NCBI RefSeq assembly: GCF_014358075.1
Contig: NZ_JACONT010000016.1
Span: 22,122 to 86,121 of the forward strand
Length of the DNA stretch: 64,000 nt
DNA from: Sphingomonas albertensis
Lineage (GTDB): Bacteria; Pseudomonadota; Alphaproteobacteria; Sphingomonadales; Sphingomonadaceae
Direction: 5' to 3'
The translations under genes and the position numbers were made by a program. Shown here piece by piece: positions 37,043 to 47,660 of this stretch. The stretch's first letter is position 1, and each line of letters begins with the position of its first letter. The notes below the pieces were generated by a model. That model was not told the DNA's origin. It ran no database searches and worked only from the letters and a program-made list of their open reading frames with translations.

Positions 37043-38008
37043 TTAACGCTCGACCTTCGGACCCACCCGCTCGGCACCGTCCTGCACGCCGCCCTTGCGC
37101 GGGGCAGGATCGGCCCGCAGACCCAGCGTGATCAGCAGCGACGACGACACGTAGATCGACGAGTACGTCCCGACGACGATACCCAGGATCATTGCCGCGG
37201 TGAACCCGCGCAGCACGTGGCCGCCGAGCACCAGCATCGCGACCAGCGCCAGCAGGATCGTCACCGACGTCATCACCGTACGCGGTAGCGTCTCGTTCAC
37301 CGACAGGTCGATGATCTCGCGCATGTCCATCTTCCGATACCGGCGCATGTTCTCGCGGATACGGTCGTCGATCACAATCTTGTCGTTGATCGAATAGGAG
37401 ATGATCGTCAGCACCGCCGCGACGATGTTCAGGTCGAACTCGAACTGCGTCAGCGCGAAGAAGCCGAGCGTCATCAACAGATCGTGGACGATCGCAACGA
37501 CGGTCGACACGCCGAACTGCCACTCGAACCGCACCACCGCGAACAGCGCGATGCCGAGGATCGCGAGTCCGACCGCGAGCAGGCCCTTGCTGATCAGCTC
37601 GTCCGAGACCTTGCCCGAGATCGTATCGTACTTCGAGAAGGTCGCGCCGGGGAACTTTACCGCAAGGTCGTCCGACACCTTCTTGACGAGGCGGTTGGTC
37701 GCGCCTTCGTCACCCGCGGGGACGGGCAGGCGGATCGACAGCGTCTTGGGATCGCTGAACGACTGGATCGAGGCCTCGCCGACGCCGAGCCGGTCGACTT
37801 CGGTGCGGACCGCGTCGATCGACGGCGCGGTCGCGAACTTCTCCTCGATCAGGACGCCGCCGACGAAGTCGACGCCCATGTTGAGGCCCTTGGTGACGAC
37901 GAGTCCGGCCGCCAGCAACGACAGCAGCAGGGTCAGCCCGAACGCCCATTTGCGGAGCGAGACGAACTTCAGGTTCGTGTTGTCGGGAACGAGTTTCAGC
38001 AGGCGCAT
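37043..38008 (-). CDS. secF: Protein translocase subunit SecF
   Basis: Partner of SecD in the proton-driven complex that helps pull proteins through the Sec channel, in the inner membrane. The 321-residue protein has six predicted membrane segments, a periplasmic loop after the first one (GLNMGVDFVGGVLIEEKF), and NDKIVIDDRIRENMR in the cytosolic loop. The ATG at 38008 starts MRLLKLVPD. It is 14 bases downstream of secD in the operon yajC-secD-secF-Mth938. Confidence 0.95.
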   Translation of the reverse strand: MRLLKLVPDNTNLKFVSLRKWAFGLTLLLSLLAAGLVVTKGLNMGVDFVGGVLIEEKFATAPSIDAVRTEVDRLGVGEASIQSFSDPKTLSIRLPVPAGDEGATNRLVKKVSDDLAVKFPGATFSKYDTISGKVSDELISKGLLAVGLAILGIALFAVVRFEWQFGVSTVVAIVHDLLMTLGFFALTQFEFDLNIVAAVLTIISYSINDKIVIDDRIRENMRRYRKMDMREIIDLSVNETLPRTVMTSVTILLALVAMLVLGGHVLRGFTAAMILGIVVGTYSSIYVSSSLLITLGLRADPAPRKGGVQDGAERVGPKVER

Positions 38009-38022
38009 GGTTATCTCCCGCC

Positions 38023-39627
38023 TCAAATATTGATCGTGGTGGGGCGGTTCTTCCGCAGCCACAAGGCGACCATCATCCGGGTGAACGTGACGGCGGTGAA
38101 CACCGACGTGCAGATCCCGATCAACAGCACGACCGCGAAGCCCTTCACCGGACCCGAGCCGAGCAGCAGCATGATCACGCCGGTGATGGCGTGGGTCACG
38201 TTGGCCTCGAAGATCGTCCGGCTCGCTTCCTTGTAGCCGAGCTCGACCGACTGGACGACACTACGCCCGCGTCGCCGCTCCTCGCGGATGCGCTCGTTGA
38301 TCAGCACGTTGGCATCCACCGCGGTACCGATCGTCAGCACGAAGCCGGCGATACCGGGCAAGGTCAGCGTCGCGTTCAGCATCGCCATGACGGCAACGAT
38401 GACCAGGATGTTGATGACCACCGCGAGGTTCGCATACAGGCCGAACCGCCCATAGGTGACGAACATGAACACGATCACCGCGAGCGCCGCGATGATCGAG
38501 GCGAGCACACCGGCGCGGATCGAATCCTTGCCCAGATCGGGGCTGACGGTGCTCTCGGCGATCGTCTTCAGCGCGACCGGCAACTTGCCCGAGCGCAGCG
38601 TGATCGCCAGCGCGTTCGCCGACTCGACGGTGAAGTTGCCCGAGATCGACGCGCGACCACCAAGGATCGGCTCGTTGATGTTCGGTGCGGAGATCACGGA
38701 GTTGTCGAGAATGATCGCGAACGGCTTGCCGGTGTTCTCGGTCGTGACCTTGGCGAAGCGACGCCCACCGACGGCGTTGAACGTGATCGCCACCTGCGGC
38801 GCGTTGGTCTGCGGCTCGAACTCCTGGCGAGCATCGGCGAGCTGGTCGCCCGAGATGATCACCGATCGCTTGACCGCGATGAACGGCACGCCCTGCGGAT
38901 TGCCGGGGTAGGGGAGGACCTGGCTGCCGATCGGCGCAATGCCCTTGACCAGATCGGCCGGGTTCGCGGTCTCGTCGACCAGCTTGAATTCCAGCTTGGC
39001 GGTCTTGCCGAGCAGATCCTTCAGCGCCTGCGGGTTCTTCAGCCCCGGCACCTGGACGACGATCCGCGTCGCGCCCTGGCGAACGATCGTCGGCTCCTTG
39101 GTCCCGAGTTCGTCGATGCGACGGCGGACGACTTCGGTCGCGTCCTTCATTGCCGTGTCGACCGCCTGGGTCAGGCCGGCCTCGGTCGGCTTGAGCACGA
39201 ACCGGCTCGTGTCGACGACGTTGATGTCCCATTCGCGCTGGCCGCTCATCCCGGCGCCACCGCCGGTGATCGCCAGCAGGCGTTCGCGCGCGGCATCGAC
39301 CTGGCTCGGATCCCGCAGCAGGAAGCTCAGCTGGCCGCCGCGCGTCGAAATGTCGCCGATCTCGATCCGCGGCGTCCCGTTGCGCATCGTCCCCGCGACG
39401 CTGTCGCGCATCGCCTCGATCCGCGTCGCGGCAAGGTCGGCGGTATCCGCCTCGAGCAGCAGGTAACTGCCGCCGGCGAGATCCAGCCCGAGATTGACGC
39501 GGGAATGCGGGATCCACCCCCATTTGCTCGTGGTGCTCTCGGGGAGGAAACTCGGGATCGCCAGCAGGCACAATGCCGCCAGCAACCCGATGATCGACCC
39601 GACCTTCCAGCGCGGAAAATCCAACAT
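38023..39627 (-). CDS. secD: Protein translocase subunit SecD
   Basis: This 534-residue inner-membrane protein has one N-terminal membrane segment, a large periplasmic P1 domain with GLDLAGGSYLLLE, and five more membrane segments near the C-terminus containing GTAVDANVLINERIREE. This is the family's proton-path and cytosolic loop. The start codon overlaps the yajC stop in the arrangement TGATG, so the two are translationally coupled. Confidence 0.96.
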   Translation of the reverse strand: MLDFPRWKVGSIIGLLAALCLLAIPSFLPESTTSKWGWIPHSRVNLGLDLAGGSYLLLEADTADLAATRIEAMRDSVAGTMRNGTPRIEIGDISTRGGQLSFLLRDPSQVDAARERLLAITGGGAGMSGQREWDINVVDTSRFVLKPTEAGLTQAVDTAMKDATEVVRRRIDELGTKEPTIVRQGATRIVVQVPGLKNPQALKDLLGKTAKLEFKLVDETANPADLVKGIAPIGSQVLPYPGNPQGVPFIAVKRSVIISGDQLADARQEFEPQTNAPQVAITFNAVGGRRFAKVTTENTGKPFAIILDNSVISAPNINEPILGGRASISGNFTVESANALAITLRSGKLPVALKTIAESTVSPDLGKDSIRAGVLASIIAALAVIVFMFVTYGRFGLYANLAVVINILVIVAVMAMLNATLTLPGIAGFVLTIGTAVDANVLINERIREERRRGRSVVQSVELGYKEASRTIFEANVTHAITGVIMLLLGSGPVKGFAVVLLIGICTSVFTAVTFTRMMVALWLRKNRPTTINI

Positions 39628-39968
39628 CAGTCGTTGGCCGGCTTCGTGTTCGGGCTGGTAATGTCGGTCAGCGTCGCCTTGACGACCCGGACGCGGACAT
39701 TCGGCGCAATCTCGACCTCGACGACATTATCCTCGACCTTGGTCACCTTGCCCAGGATCCCGCCCGAGGTGACGACGCTGTCGTTCTTCTTCACCGCGGC
39801 GACCGACGCCTGCAGCGCCTTCATGCGCTTTTGCTGCGGGCGGATCATCAGGAAATAGAACACGACGAACACGAGGAAGAGCGGCGCGAGGCTCAGGAAC
39901 GAGGCGATCCCGCCCCCCGCCGTCGTGGCGCCGTCTGCGGCCTGGGCATAAGCTGGTGAGATGAACAT
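39627..39968 (-). CDS. yajC: Preprotein translocase subunit YajC
   Basis: A small accessory protein of the SecDF complex. The 113-residue protein starts MFISPAYAQA, has one membrane segment (about 27-47, ending FLMIRPQQKRMK) and a cytosolic beta domain with NDSVVTSGGILGKV. The start at 39968 is chosen because longer frames run antisense through the tRNA gene. First gene of the yajC-secD-secF operon. Confidence 0.95.
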   Translation of the reverse strand: MFISPAYAQAADGATTAGGGIASFLSLAPLFLVFVVFYFLMIRPQQKRMKALQASVAAVKKNDSVVTSGGILGKVTKVEDNVVEVEIAPNVRVRVVKATLTDITSPNTKPAND

Positions 39969-40223
39969 GAAGGTCCGTATCTGGCTGGGCCGTGGAAGGC
40001 GCAAGGATGGGTCGGGCCGGACGTCGCGCGTCGCGCCCGCATTGGTCCGCCCGCTATCATCGCTTGGAACCTCGCGCAACAGATCGCCACAGGATGAGAC
40101 GTGGGCGTCATGCGACCGGACGCATCGCAGATGGCTGCGGACATCGCTGCGGTGTTCGGGCTTGCATCGGGCGCAGACCCCGCGTAGTGCGCCCCCCTCG
40201 GGTCGCCTTGCGGCCCGTTCGGT

Positions 40224-40300
40224 CGGAGCGTAGCGCAGCCTGGTAGCGCACCACACTGGGGGTGTGGGGGTCGCAGGTTCGAATCCTGTCGCTCCGACCA
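40224..40300 (+). tRNA. tRNA-Pro (anticodon GGG)
   Basis: A 77-base cloverleaf with the acceptor stem CGGAGCG/CGCTCCG. The D arm is GCGC-AGCCTGGTA-GCGC. The anticodon stem is CCACA/TGTGG with loop CTGGGGG (anticodon GGG), and the T arm is GCAGG-TTCGAAT-CCTGT. The discriminator A is followed by an encoded CCA. A TTTTCTT tract directly after it may end transcription. Confidence 0.95.
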
Positions 40301-40366
40301 TTTTCTTACATCGATGAACGGTGAACTCGTGCAGCTCTTGTGCGAGCGCATTCCGTTACACTCGTC

Positions 40367-40460
40367 GTCATCCCCGCGGAGGCGGGGACCCATAAATTCG
40401 AACGTTGCCTGACACCAAGCAACGCCAGCCCGTATGGATCCCCGCCTGCGCGGGGATGAC
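40367..40460. repeat. Paired-arm palindromic repeat, family F copy 4
   Basis: TCATCCCCGCGGAGGCGGGG is mirrored by CCCCGCCTGCGCGGGGATGA across a centre of about 50 bases, downstream of tRNA-Pro and at the 3' side of maeB. Confidence 0.8.
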
Positions 40461-40507
40461 GGAACTTGGAATGGGGCCGACTCTGATGCCGGCCCCGTCC
40501 GGTGATC

Positions 40508-42790
<2,283 letters not shown>

Positions 42791-42982
42791 GGTCTTCCTA
42801 ACCTGTCGGCCGCGGCGGCGACCGGGTGGATCCAGAGCGCACGGGCAACCCCGCGGCATCGAATGTTCAAGGGAGCGCATAGCCTTAGGGGGGGCGATCC
42901 GCCAACCCCGCGCGGACGTAGCGTCGGTTTGGGGGCGCGGGCGGTGGGGGACGACCGCGATTCGGCGCTCCACGCCACAGCA

Positions 42983-43088
42983 CCACCCCGGCGAAGGCCG
43001 GGGCCCAGTTGGAACGTCGAGGGTAACGGAGCGCCGCCCTCTGTCATCGCCGTCCCCCAATTGGGCCCCGGCCTCCGCCTGGGAGGTG
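42983..43088. repeat. Paired-arm palindromic repeat, family A copy 6
   Basis: CCACCCCGGCGAAGGCCGGG faces CCCCGGCCTCCGCCTGGGAGG. It lies in the 539-base gap between divergent maeB and the endolysin gene. Confidence 0.85.
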
Positions 43089-43112
43089 CAGAGGAGGGGG
43101 AGCACTTCTCGC

Positions 43113-43218
43113 TCCCCTCCCTGGAAGGGAGGGGCAGGGGGTGGGTCGGCTTCCGCATACGAACGCACCGGACCCAAGCAGGCCGACCCACCCCCAACCC
43201 CTCCCTTTCAGGGAGGGA
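43113..43218. repeat. Paired-arm palindromic repeat, family B copy 4
   Basis: CTCCCCTCCCTGGAAGGGAGG plus GGGGGTGGGTCGG mirrored by CCGACCCACCCCC and CCCCTCCCTTTCAGGGAGG. It directly follows family A copy 6. Confidence 0.87.
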
Positions 43219-43329
43219 AGCAGGTTGCGCCTGAGCAACCTCGTTCAGCGCCCAAACGCCACAGAATCCCCTGTCCTACAGCGAACCAATATGGTTCGCT
43301 CCACCCCCAAACAGGGCGAGACTCATATC

Positions 43330-43866
43330 ATGACCTTCGACCACCTAATCGACGCCGTCATCGACCGCGAAGGCGGCTACACCAACCACCCTGCAGACCG
43401 AGGCGGCCCCACCCGCTACGGCATCACGGAAAGCGTAGCCCGCACCAACGGCTACCCCGGAGACATGCGGAATTTCCCCCGCGCAAAGGCCGAAGACATC
43501 TACCGCCGCCTCTACTGGACCCGCCCCGCCTTCGACCAGATCGCCACCCGAGCCCCGAAAATCGCCGAAGAACTCTTCGACACCGGCGTCAACATGGGGC
43601 CCAGCGTGGCCGCCACCTTCCTCCAACGCGCGCTCAACGCGCTCAACCGAGGCGCCACCGACTATCCCGATATGACCCTCGACGGCCGCATCGGCCCAGC
43701 GACGCTCACCGCGCTCGACGCCTTCCTCGCCCGCCGCAAACCCGGCGGCGAAACTGTGCTGCTAAAGGCGATCGAGGCGCTCCAGGGCGAACGCTACGTC
43801 GCGCTCGCCGAGACCCGCCCCGCCAACGAAGCCTTCCTCTACGGCTGGCTCGCCAACCGAACCTGA
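43330..43866 (+). CDS. Glycoside hydrolase family 108 peptidoglycan hydrolase (endolysin-like)
   Basis: A 178-residue lysozyme-like muramidase without a signal peptide. The N-terminal GH108 domain has the catalytic glutamate in the EGGYTNHPADRGGPTRYGI region (key residues E14-G-G-Y and DRGG). The C-terminal predicted peptidoglycan-binding-3 part has LDGRIGPATLTALDAF. Such proteins serve as phage endolysins or secretion activators. The following small holin-like gene supports a lysis or export cassette. The ATG at 43330 gives the expected domain start. Confidence 0.85.
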   Translation: MTFDHLIDAVIDREGGYTNHPADRGGPTRYGITESVARTNGYPGDMRNFPRAKAEDIYRRLYWTRPAFDQIATRAPKIAEELFDTGVNMGPSVAATFLQRALNALNRGATDYPDMTLDGRIGPATLTALDAFLARRKPGGETVLLKAIEALQGERYVALAETRPANEAFLYGWLANRT

Positions 43867-43929
43867 CGCCGCTGGGAAACGCTGCCAGCGTGTGAATTTT
43901 GTGAACTTCACTCCGACCGGAGATTGCTC

Positions 43930-44187
43930 ATGACCCCGCAGCCCCTTGATCCAGAACCAGATCCCTGGATCACCCGAGCCCGCCCAACCTTCCTCTACGT
44001 GATGTACGCATTGCTACTCGGCGCGATCCCCGCAGGCCTGATCGCCGCCGTCCGCCCACACATGGCGCAGGCGATCGCGGGCGGCATGGCGGCGTATCTG
44101 AACGCGATCCCCGAACCGCTCTACGCGCTCTTCGGCACGGGCTATCTCGGCTACACGGTGGCGCGGGAATGGGGGAAGGGGCGGTAG
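43930..44187 (+). CDS. Holin-like small membrane protein (GTA-type 3TM holin)
   Basis: An 85-residue protein with two or three hydrophobic segments (about 22-45, 48-60 and 64-76) and an acidic, proline-rich N-terminus. It ends YTVAREWGKGR. Layout and position right after a GH108 hydrolase fit the holin family associated with gene transfer agents and prophages. It would form membrane pores or a channel for the hydrolase. It starts 63 bases after the hydrolase stop. Confidence 0.7.
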   Translation: MTPQPLDPEPDPWITRARPTFLYVMYALLLGAIPAGLIAAVRPHMAQAIAGGMAAYLNAIPEPLYALFGTGYLGYTVAREWGKGR

Positions 44188-44197
44188 TCCCCGATAC

Positions 44198-44276
44198 GTC
44201 ATCCTGACGAAAGTCAGGACCCAGAGCCCTGGGCGGACCGTTTGGAATCCTGGGTCCTGACTTTCGTCAGGATGAT
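44198..44276. repeat. Paired-arm palindromic repeat, family E copy 2
   Basis: GTCATCCTGACGAAAGTCAG faces CTGACTTTCGTCAGGATGAT across about 35 bases. It lies between the holin gene and hslV. Confidence 0.85.
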
Positions 44277-44356
44277 GGAAGATTAGTCAGGACGAAGGAA
44301 GAGGGCGGACGCTTCCCGACCGTTGCACCCCCAAAACCAAACCCTACATCGCGGCT

Positions 44357-44920
44357 ATGAGCAACGACCCCCACGCCATGCCGACATGGCACGGCACCAC
44401 CATCCTCTCGGTCCGCCGCGGCGGCAAGGTCGTCGTCATCGGCGACGGCCAGGTCTCGATGGGCCAGACCGTCATGAAACCCAACGCGCGCAAGGTCCGC
44501 CGGCTCGGCGACGGCAGCGTCATCGGCGGGTTCGCCGGGGCGACCGCCGACGCCTTCACCTTGTTCGAACGCCTCGAGCGGAAACTCGAAGCGCACCAGG
44601 GCCAGCTCCTCCGCGCCGCGGTCGAGCTCGCCAAGGACTGGCGCACCGACAAGTTCCTCCGCAACCTCGAAGCGATGATGATCGTCGCCGACAAGGACGT
44701 GACGCTGATCCTCACCGGCAACGGCGACGTCCTCGAACCCGAGAATGGCGTCGCCGCGATCGGCTCCGGCGGCAACTACGCGTTGGCGGCAGCCCGAGCG
44801 CTGGTAGAATACGAGACCGACGCCGAAGTCCTGTGTCGCAAGGCGATGGGCATAGCGTCCGAGCTCTGCGTCTACACCAACGACCGCCTCACGGTCGAAA
44901 CGATGGATTCGACCACGTAA
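44357..44920 (+). CDS. hslV: ATP-dependent protease proteolytic subunit HslV
   Basis: The peptidase of the HslUV protease, in the cytosol. The 187-residue protein has the N-terminal threonine nucleophile in [10 protein letters not shown] (after a propeptide of about 12 residues), GDGQVSMGQ and a typical C-terminus with NDRLTVETM. It is followed by hslU, with a palindromic repeat between the two. Confidence 0.95.
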   Translation: MSNDPHAMPTWHGTTILSVRRGGKVVVIGDGQVSMGQTVMKPNARKVRRLGDGSVIGGFAGATADAFTLFERLERKLEAHQGQLLRAAVELAKDWRTDKFLRNLEAMMIVADKDVTLILTGNGDVLEPENGVAAIGSGGNYALAAARALVEYETDAEVLCRKAMGIASELCVYTNDRLTVETMDSTT

Positions 44921-44926
44921 CTCCTT

Positions 44927-45041
44927 CTCCCCCTCCCGCAAGCGGGAGGGGGCAGGGGGGTGGGCGCCCGCTCACCTCCAGCGCTACCGTTCGAGGGAAG
45001 CGCGAGCCCACCCCCAACCCCTCCCGCAAGCGGGCGGGGAG
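44927..45041. repeat. Paired-arm palindromic repeat, family C copy 2, inside the hslVU operon
   Basis: CTCCCCCTCCCGCAAGCGGG and GGGGGTGGGCGCCCG are mirrored by GAGCCCACCCCC and CCCCTCCCGCAAGCGGGCGG. It occupies nearly all of the 131-base hslV-hslU spacer and ends 10 bases before the hslU start. Confidence 0.87.
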
Positions 45042-45051
45042 CGAGATCAGA

Positions 45052-46347
45052 ATGAACGACCAGCTCACCCCCAAGGCCATCGTCGCCGCGCTCGACGCCC
45101 ACATCATCGGCCAGGCCGCCGCGAAACGCGCGGTCGCCGTCGCCATGCGCAACCGCTGGCGCCGCCAGCAACTGAGCGAAGACCTCCGCGACGAGGTCAC
45201 GCCCAAGAACATCCTGATGATCGGGCCGACCGGCTGCGGCAAGACCGAGATCAGCCGCCGTCTGGCGAAGCTCGCCGACGCGCCGTTCGTGAAGGTCGAG
45301 GCGACCAAGTTCACCGAGGTCGGCTATGTCGGCCGCGACGTCGAACAGATCGCCCGCGACCTCGTCGAGGAAGCCATCCGCCTCGAAAAGGAACGGCGCC
45401 GCGTCGCGGTGAAGGACAAAGCGGAGGAGGCCGCGATGTCGCGCCTGCTCGACGCGCTCACCGGCAAGAACGCGAGCGAGGCGACGCGCGAGAGCTTCAA
45501 GCAGCGCTTCCTCGACGGCCATCTCAACAACGCCGAAGTCGAGATCGAGATCGAGCAGGCCCCCGCTATGCCGTTCGATATCCCCGGCGGCGCGCCACAG
45601 ATGATCAACCTCGGCGAGATGATGAAGTCGTTCGGCGGCGGCCAGCAATTGAAGCGCCGCAAGCTGACCGTCCACGCGGCATGGGACAAGCTCGTCGAGG
45701 AAGAGGCCGACAAGCGCCTCGACCAGGACGAGGTCAGCCGCGCAGCCCTCGCCGACGCGGAAGCCAACGGCATCGTCTTCCTCGACGAGATCGACAAGAT
45801 CGCGGTCTCCGACGGCCGCGGCGGTTCGATCAGCCGCGAAGGCGTCCAGCGCGACCTGCTGCCGTTGATCGAAGGCACCACCGTCGCGACCAAATACGGC
45901 CCGATGAAGACCGACCATATCCTCTTCATCGCCAGCGGCGCGTTCCACGTCGCCAAGCCGAGCGACCTGCTCCCCGAATTGCAGGGCCGCCTGCCGATCC
46001 GCGTCGAGTTGAAGGGCCTCACCGAAGCCGATTTCGTCGCGATCCTGTCGGACACCAAGGCGTCGCTGCCGCTGCAATACAAGGCGCTGATCGCCACCGA
46101 AGGCGTCGGCATCGAGTTCACCGAAGACGGCATCGCCGCGATCGCGCGCATCGCCGCGGAAGTGAACTCGGAGATTGAGAACATCGGCGCGCGGCGTCTT
46201 CAGACGGTGATGGAAAAGCTTCTCGAGGAGGTGAGCTACAACGCCGAAGACCGCGGCGGCTCCAACCTCGTCATCGACGGCGCCTACGTCGACAGCCAGC
46301 TCAAGGAAATCGCCCGCAACACCGACCTGAGCCGCTTCGTGCTCTAA
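45052..46347 (+). CDS. hslU: ATP-dependent protease ATPase subunit HslU
   Basis: An AAA+ unfoldase that feeds substrates to HslV. The 431-residue protein has Walker [10 protein letters not shown] (about 58-66), the [10 protein letters not shown] pore loop, the I domain, Walker [12 protein letters not shown] and the arginine-containing sensor region near the C-terminus. It ends LSRFVL, the C-terminal tail that activates HslV. The ATG at 45052 gives [15 protein letters not shown]. Confidence 0.96.
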   Translation: MNDQLTPKAIVAALDAHIIGQAAAKRAVAVAMRNRWRRQQLSEDLRDEVTPKNILMIGPTGCGKTEISRRLAKLADAPFVKVEATKFTEVGYVGRDVEQIARDLVEEAIRLEKERRRVAVKDKAEEAAMSRLLDALTGKNASEATRESFKQRFLDGHLNNAEVEIEIEQAPAMPFDIPGGAPQMINLGEMMKSFGGGQQLKRRKLTVHAAWDKLVEEEADKRLDQDEVSRAALADAEANGIVFLDEIDKIAVSDGRGGSISREGVQRDLLPLIEGTTVATKYGPMKTDHILFIASGAFHVAKPSDLLPELQGRLPIRVELKGLTEADFVAILSDTKASLPLQYKALIATEGVGIEFTEDGIAAIARIAAEVNSEIENIGARRLQTVMEKLLEEVSYNAEDRGGSNLVIDGAYVDSQLKEIARNTDLSRFVL

Positions 46348-46352
46348 TTGCT

Positions 46353-46425
46353 TTCCTGCGAACGCAGGAATCCAGGGTAACATGGAGAAACGCTCGTAAC
46401 CCTGGACTCCTGCGTGCGCAGGAGA
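46353..46425. repeat. Paired-arm palindromic repeat, family F copy 5
   Basis: TTCCTGCGAACGCAGGAATC faces ACTCCTGCGTGCGCAGGAGA, with CCAGGGT/ACCCTGG inner pairing. Confidence 0.8.
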
Positions 46426-46448
46426 ACAAAATTGGAGAGGCCAACACC

Positions 46449-47114
46449 ATGGACGTGACCGAAGCCATAGCCGCTCGCCGCTCCGTTCGAGGCTTCCTCG
46501 ACACCCCGGTCGATCCCGGACTCCTCCACGACCTCGCGATAAAAGCGTCCCGAGCCGCAACCGGCGGCAACCTCCAGCCTTGGCACATTGCCATCGTCCA
46601 AGGCGAACCTATGGTCCGTCTCAAGGTCACGATGGCCCAAAAGCTAGCCGCCGGCGCCACCGAAACCCCAGCCTATGACATCTACCCAAAAGACCTGACC
46701 GCGCCCTACCGAGACCGCCGCTACGCCGTGGGCGAAGCGATGTACGCGCACCTCGGCATCCCCCGCGACGACAAGCCGGCGCGGCAGAAGTGGTTCGCCC
46801 GGAACTTCGAGTTCTTCGGCGCCCCCGCCGCCTATTTCTGCACGGTCGACAAGCGCATGGGCCCACCGCAATGGTCGGACCTCGGCATGTACCTGCAAAA
46901 CCTGATGCTGCTCGCGGTCGAGGCGGGACTCGCCACCTGCCCGCAGGAATGTTGGGCAATGTATCCGGAAACGGTCGGGAGGGTCATGGATTTGCCGAAC
47001 GACCGCATGCTCTTCTGCGGCATGGCGATCGGCTACGAAGACAAGAGGGCACCTGCCAATGCGTTGCGGACGGAGCGGGCAGACGAAGCGGAATGGCTGA
47101 CGACGATCCGCTGA
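46449..47114 (+). CDS. Nitroreductase family protein
   Basis: An FMN-dependent NAD(P)H oxidoreductase of 221 residues. It has the family start AIAARRSVRGF (FMN-binding arginines), AATGGNLQPW and GLATCPQECW. Length and motifs are typical of the NfnB/NfsB superfamily. Natural substrate unknown. It stands alone between repeats. Confidence 0.88.
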   Translation: MDVTEAIAARRSVRGFLDTPVDPGLLHDLAIKASRAATGGNLQPWHIAIVQGEPMVRLKVTMAQKLAAGATETPAYDIYPKDLTAPYRDRRYAVGEAMYAHLGIPRDDKPARQKWFARNFEFFGAPAAYFCTVDKRMGPPQWSDLGMYLQNLMLLAVEAGLATCPQECWAMYPETVGRVMDLPNDRMLFCGMAIGYEDKRAPANALRTERADEAEWLTTIR

Positions 47115-47142
47115 CAGCCTTCAACGAGCGCAAAACCGAACT

Positions 47143-47245
47143 CCACCCCGGCGAAGGCCGGGGCCCAGTTGGGGGACGATTGTAACGGATGAAGCGCTTC
47201 GTTACCCCGGCCTTGCCAACTGGGCCCCGGCCTTCGCCGGGGTGG
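47143..47245. repeat. Paired-arm palindromic repeat, family A copy 7
   Basis: CCACCCCGGCGAAGGCCGGG and its perfect complement CCCCGGCCTTCGCCGGGGTGG flank a centre of about 50 bases. Confidence 0.9.
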
Positions 47246-47275
47246 TGTATATGGGCCGGGTGCGTCGCCCTCATT

Positions 47276-47330
47276 CTCTTCACCCGCGAAGGCGGGTGCC
47301 CAGACTGGGTCCCCGCCTTCGCGGGGAAAC
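47276..47330. repeat. Paired-arm palindromic repeat, family F copy 6
   Basis: TTCACCCGCGAAGGCGGGTG faces GTCCCCGCCTTCGCGGGGAA across 13 bases, closely matching the copy at 35077. Confidence 0.8.
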
Positions 47331-47336
47331 AAACTT

Positions 47337-47603
47337 TTAGAGGACCACCGTCTGGGGCTTGGCACCCTTGATCCCAGCGAGGATCATCGCTTCCCAGACC
47401 GCAGGGTCGCCCGCCGCCGCCATCGCCTTGTCAGGCTCGCGCAGAGTTTTCAGCACCGCCAGCGCGTCGGGCAGATAGTCCGCCCAGGCCGCATCGATCA
47501 GCCGTGACGCCGACTCGGCATCGCCGCCGGCGTTCGCGCTGATCCGCTGTCCCGCCAACACGCGTGCGACGCGTTCGGCAACCGGTGTCGTGGAAACGTC
47601 CAT
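47337..47603 (-). CDS. Small conserved-looking protein, function unknown
   Basis: An 88-residue soluble, helical, alanine-rich protein (MDVSTTPVAERVARVLAG... ending AKPQTVVL) without signal peptide or membrane segment. An alternative ATG lies two codons upstream at 47609. It follows the helicase in orientation with a short gap. I do not recognise a named family. Confidence 0.65.
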   Translation of the reverse strand: MDVSTTPVAERVARVLAGQRISANAGGDAESASRLIDAAWADYLPDALAVLKTLREPDKAMAAAGDPAVWEAMILAGIKGAKPQTVVL

Positions 47604-47660
47604 GAGCATTCTCCTCGCGGGCTGGTCTATACCAAACCCGCGAGGCGAACGAATGCTCCT

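Noticed and set aside
39969..40301. N-terminal extension of yajC
   Set aside because: The upstream part of the frame is the antisense of tRNA-Pro and its flank (giving peptides such as GATGFEPATPTPP). YajC proteins start at the MFISPAYAQA region.
40224..40460. tRNA-Pro as an integration site of a mobile element
   Set aside because: No integrase and no repeated tRNA 3' end are seen nearby. The adjoining palindrome belongs to a dispersed repeat family.
42791..43177. N-terminal extension of the malic enzyme
   Set aside because: The extra codons translate palindromic repeats A and B. The normal MaeB start lies at 42790.
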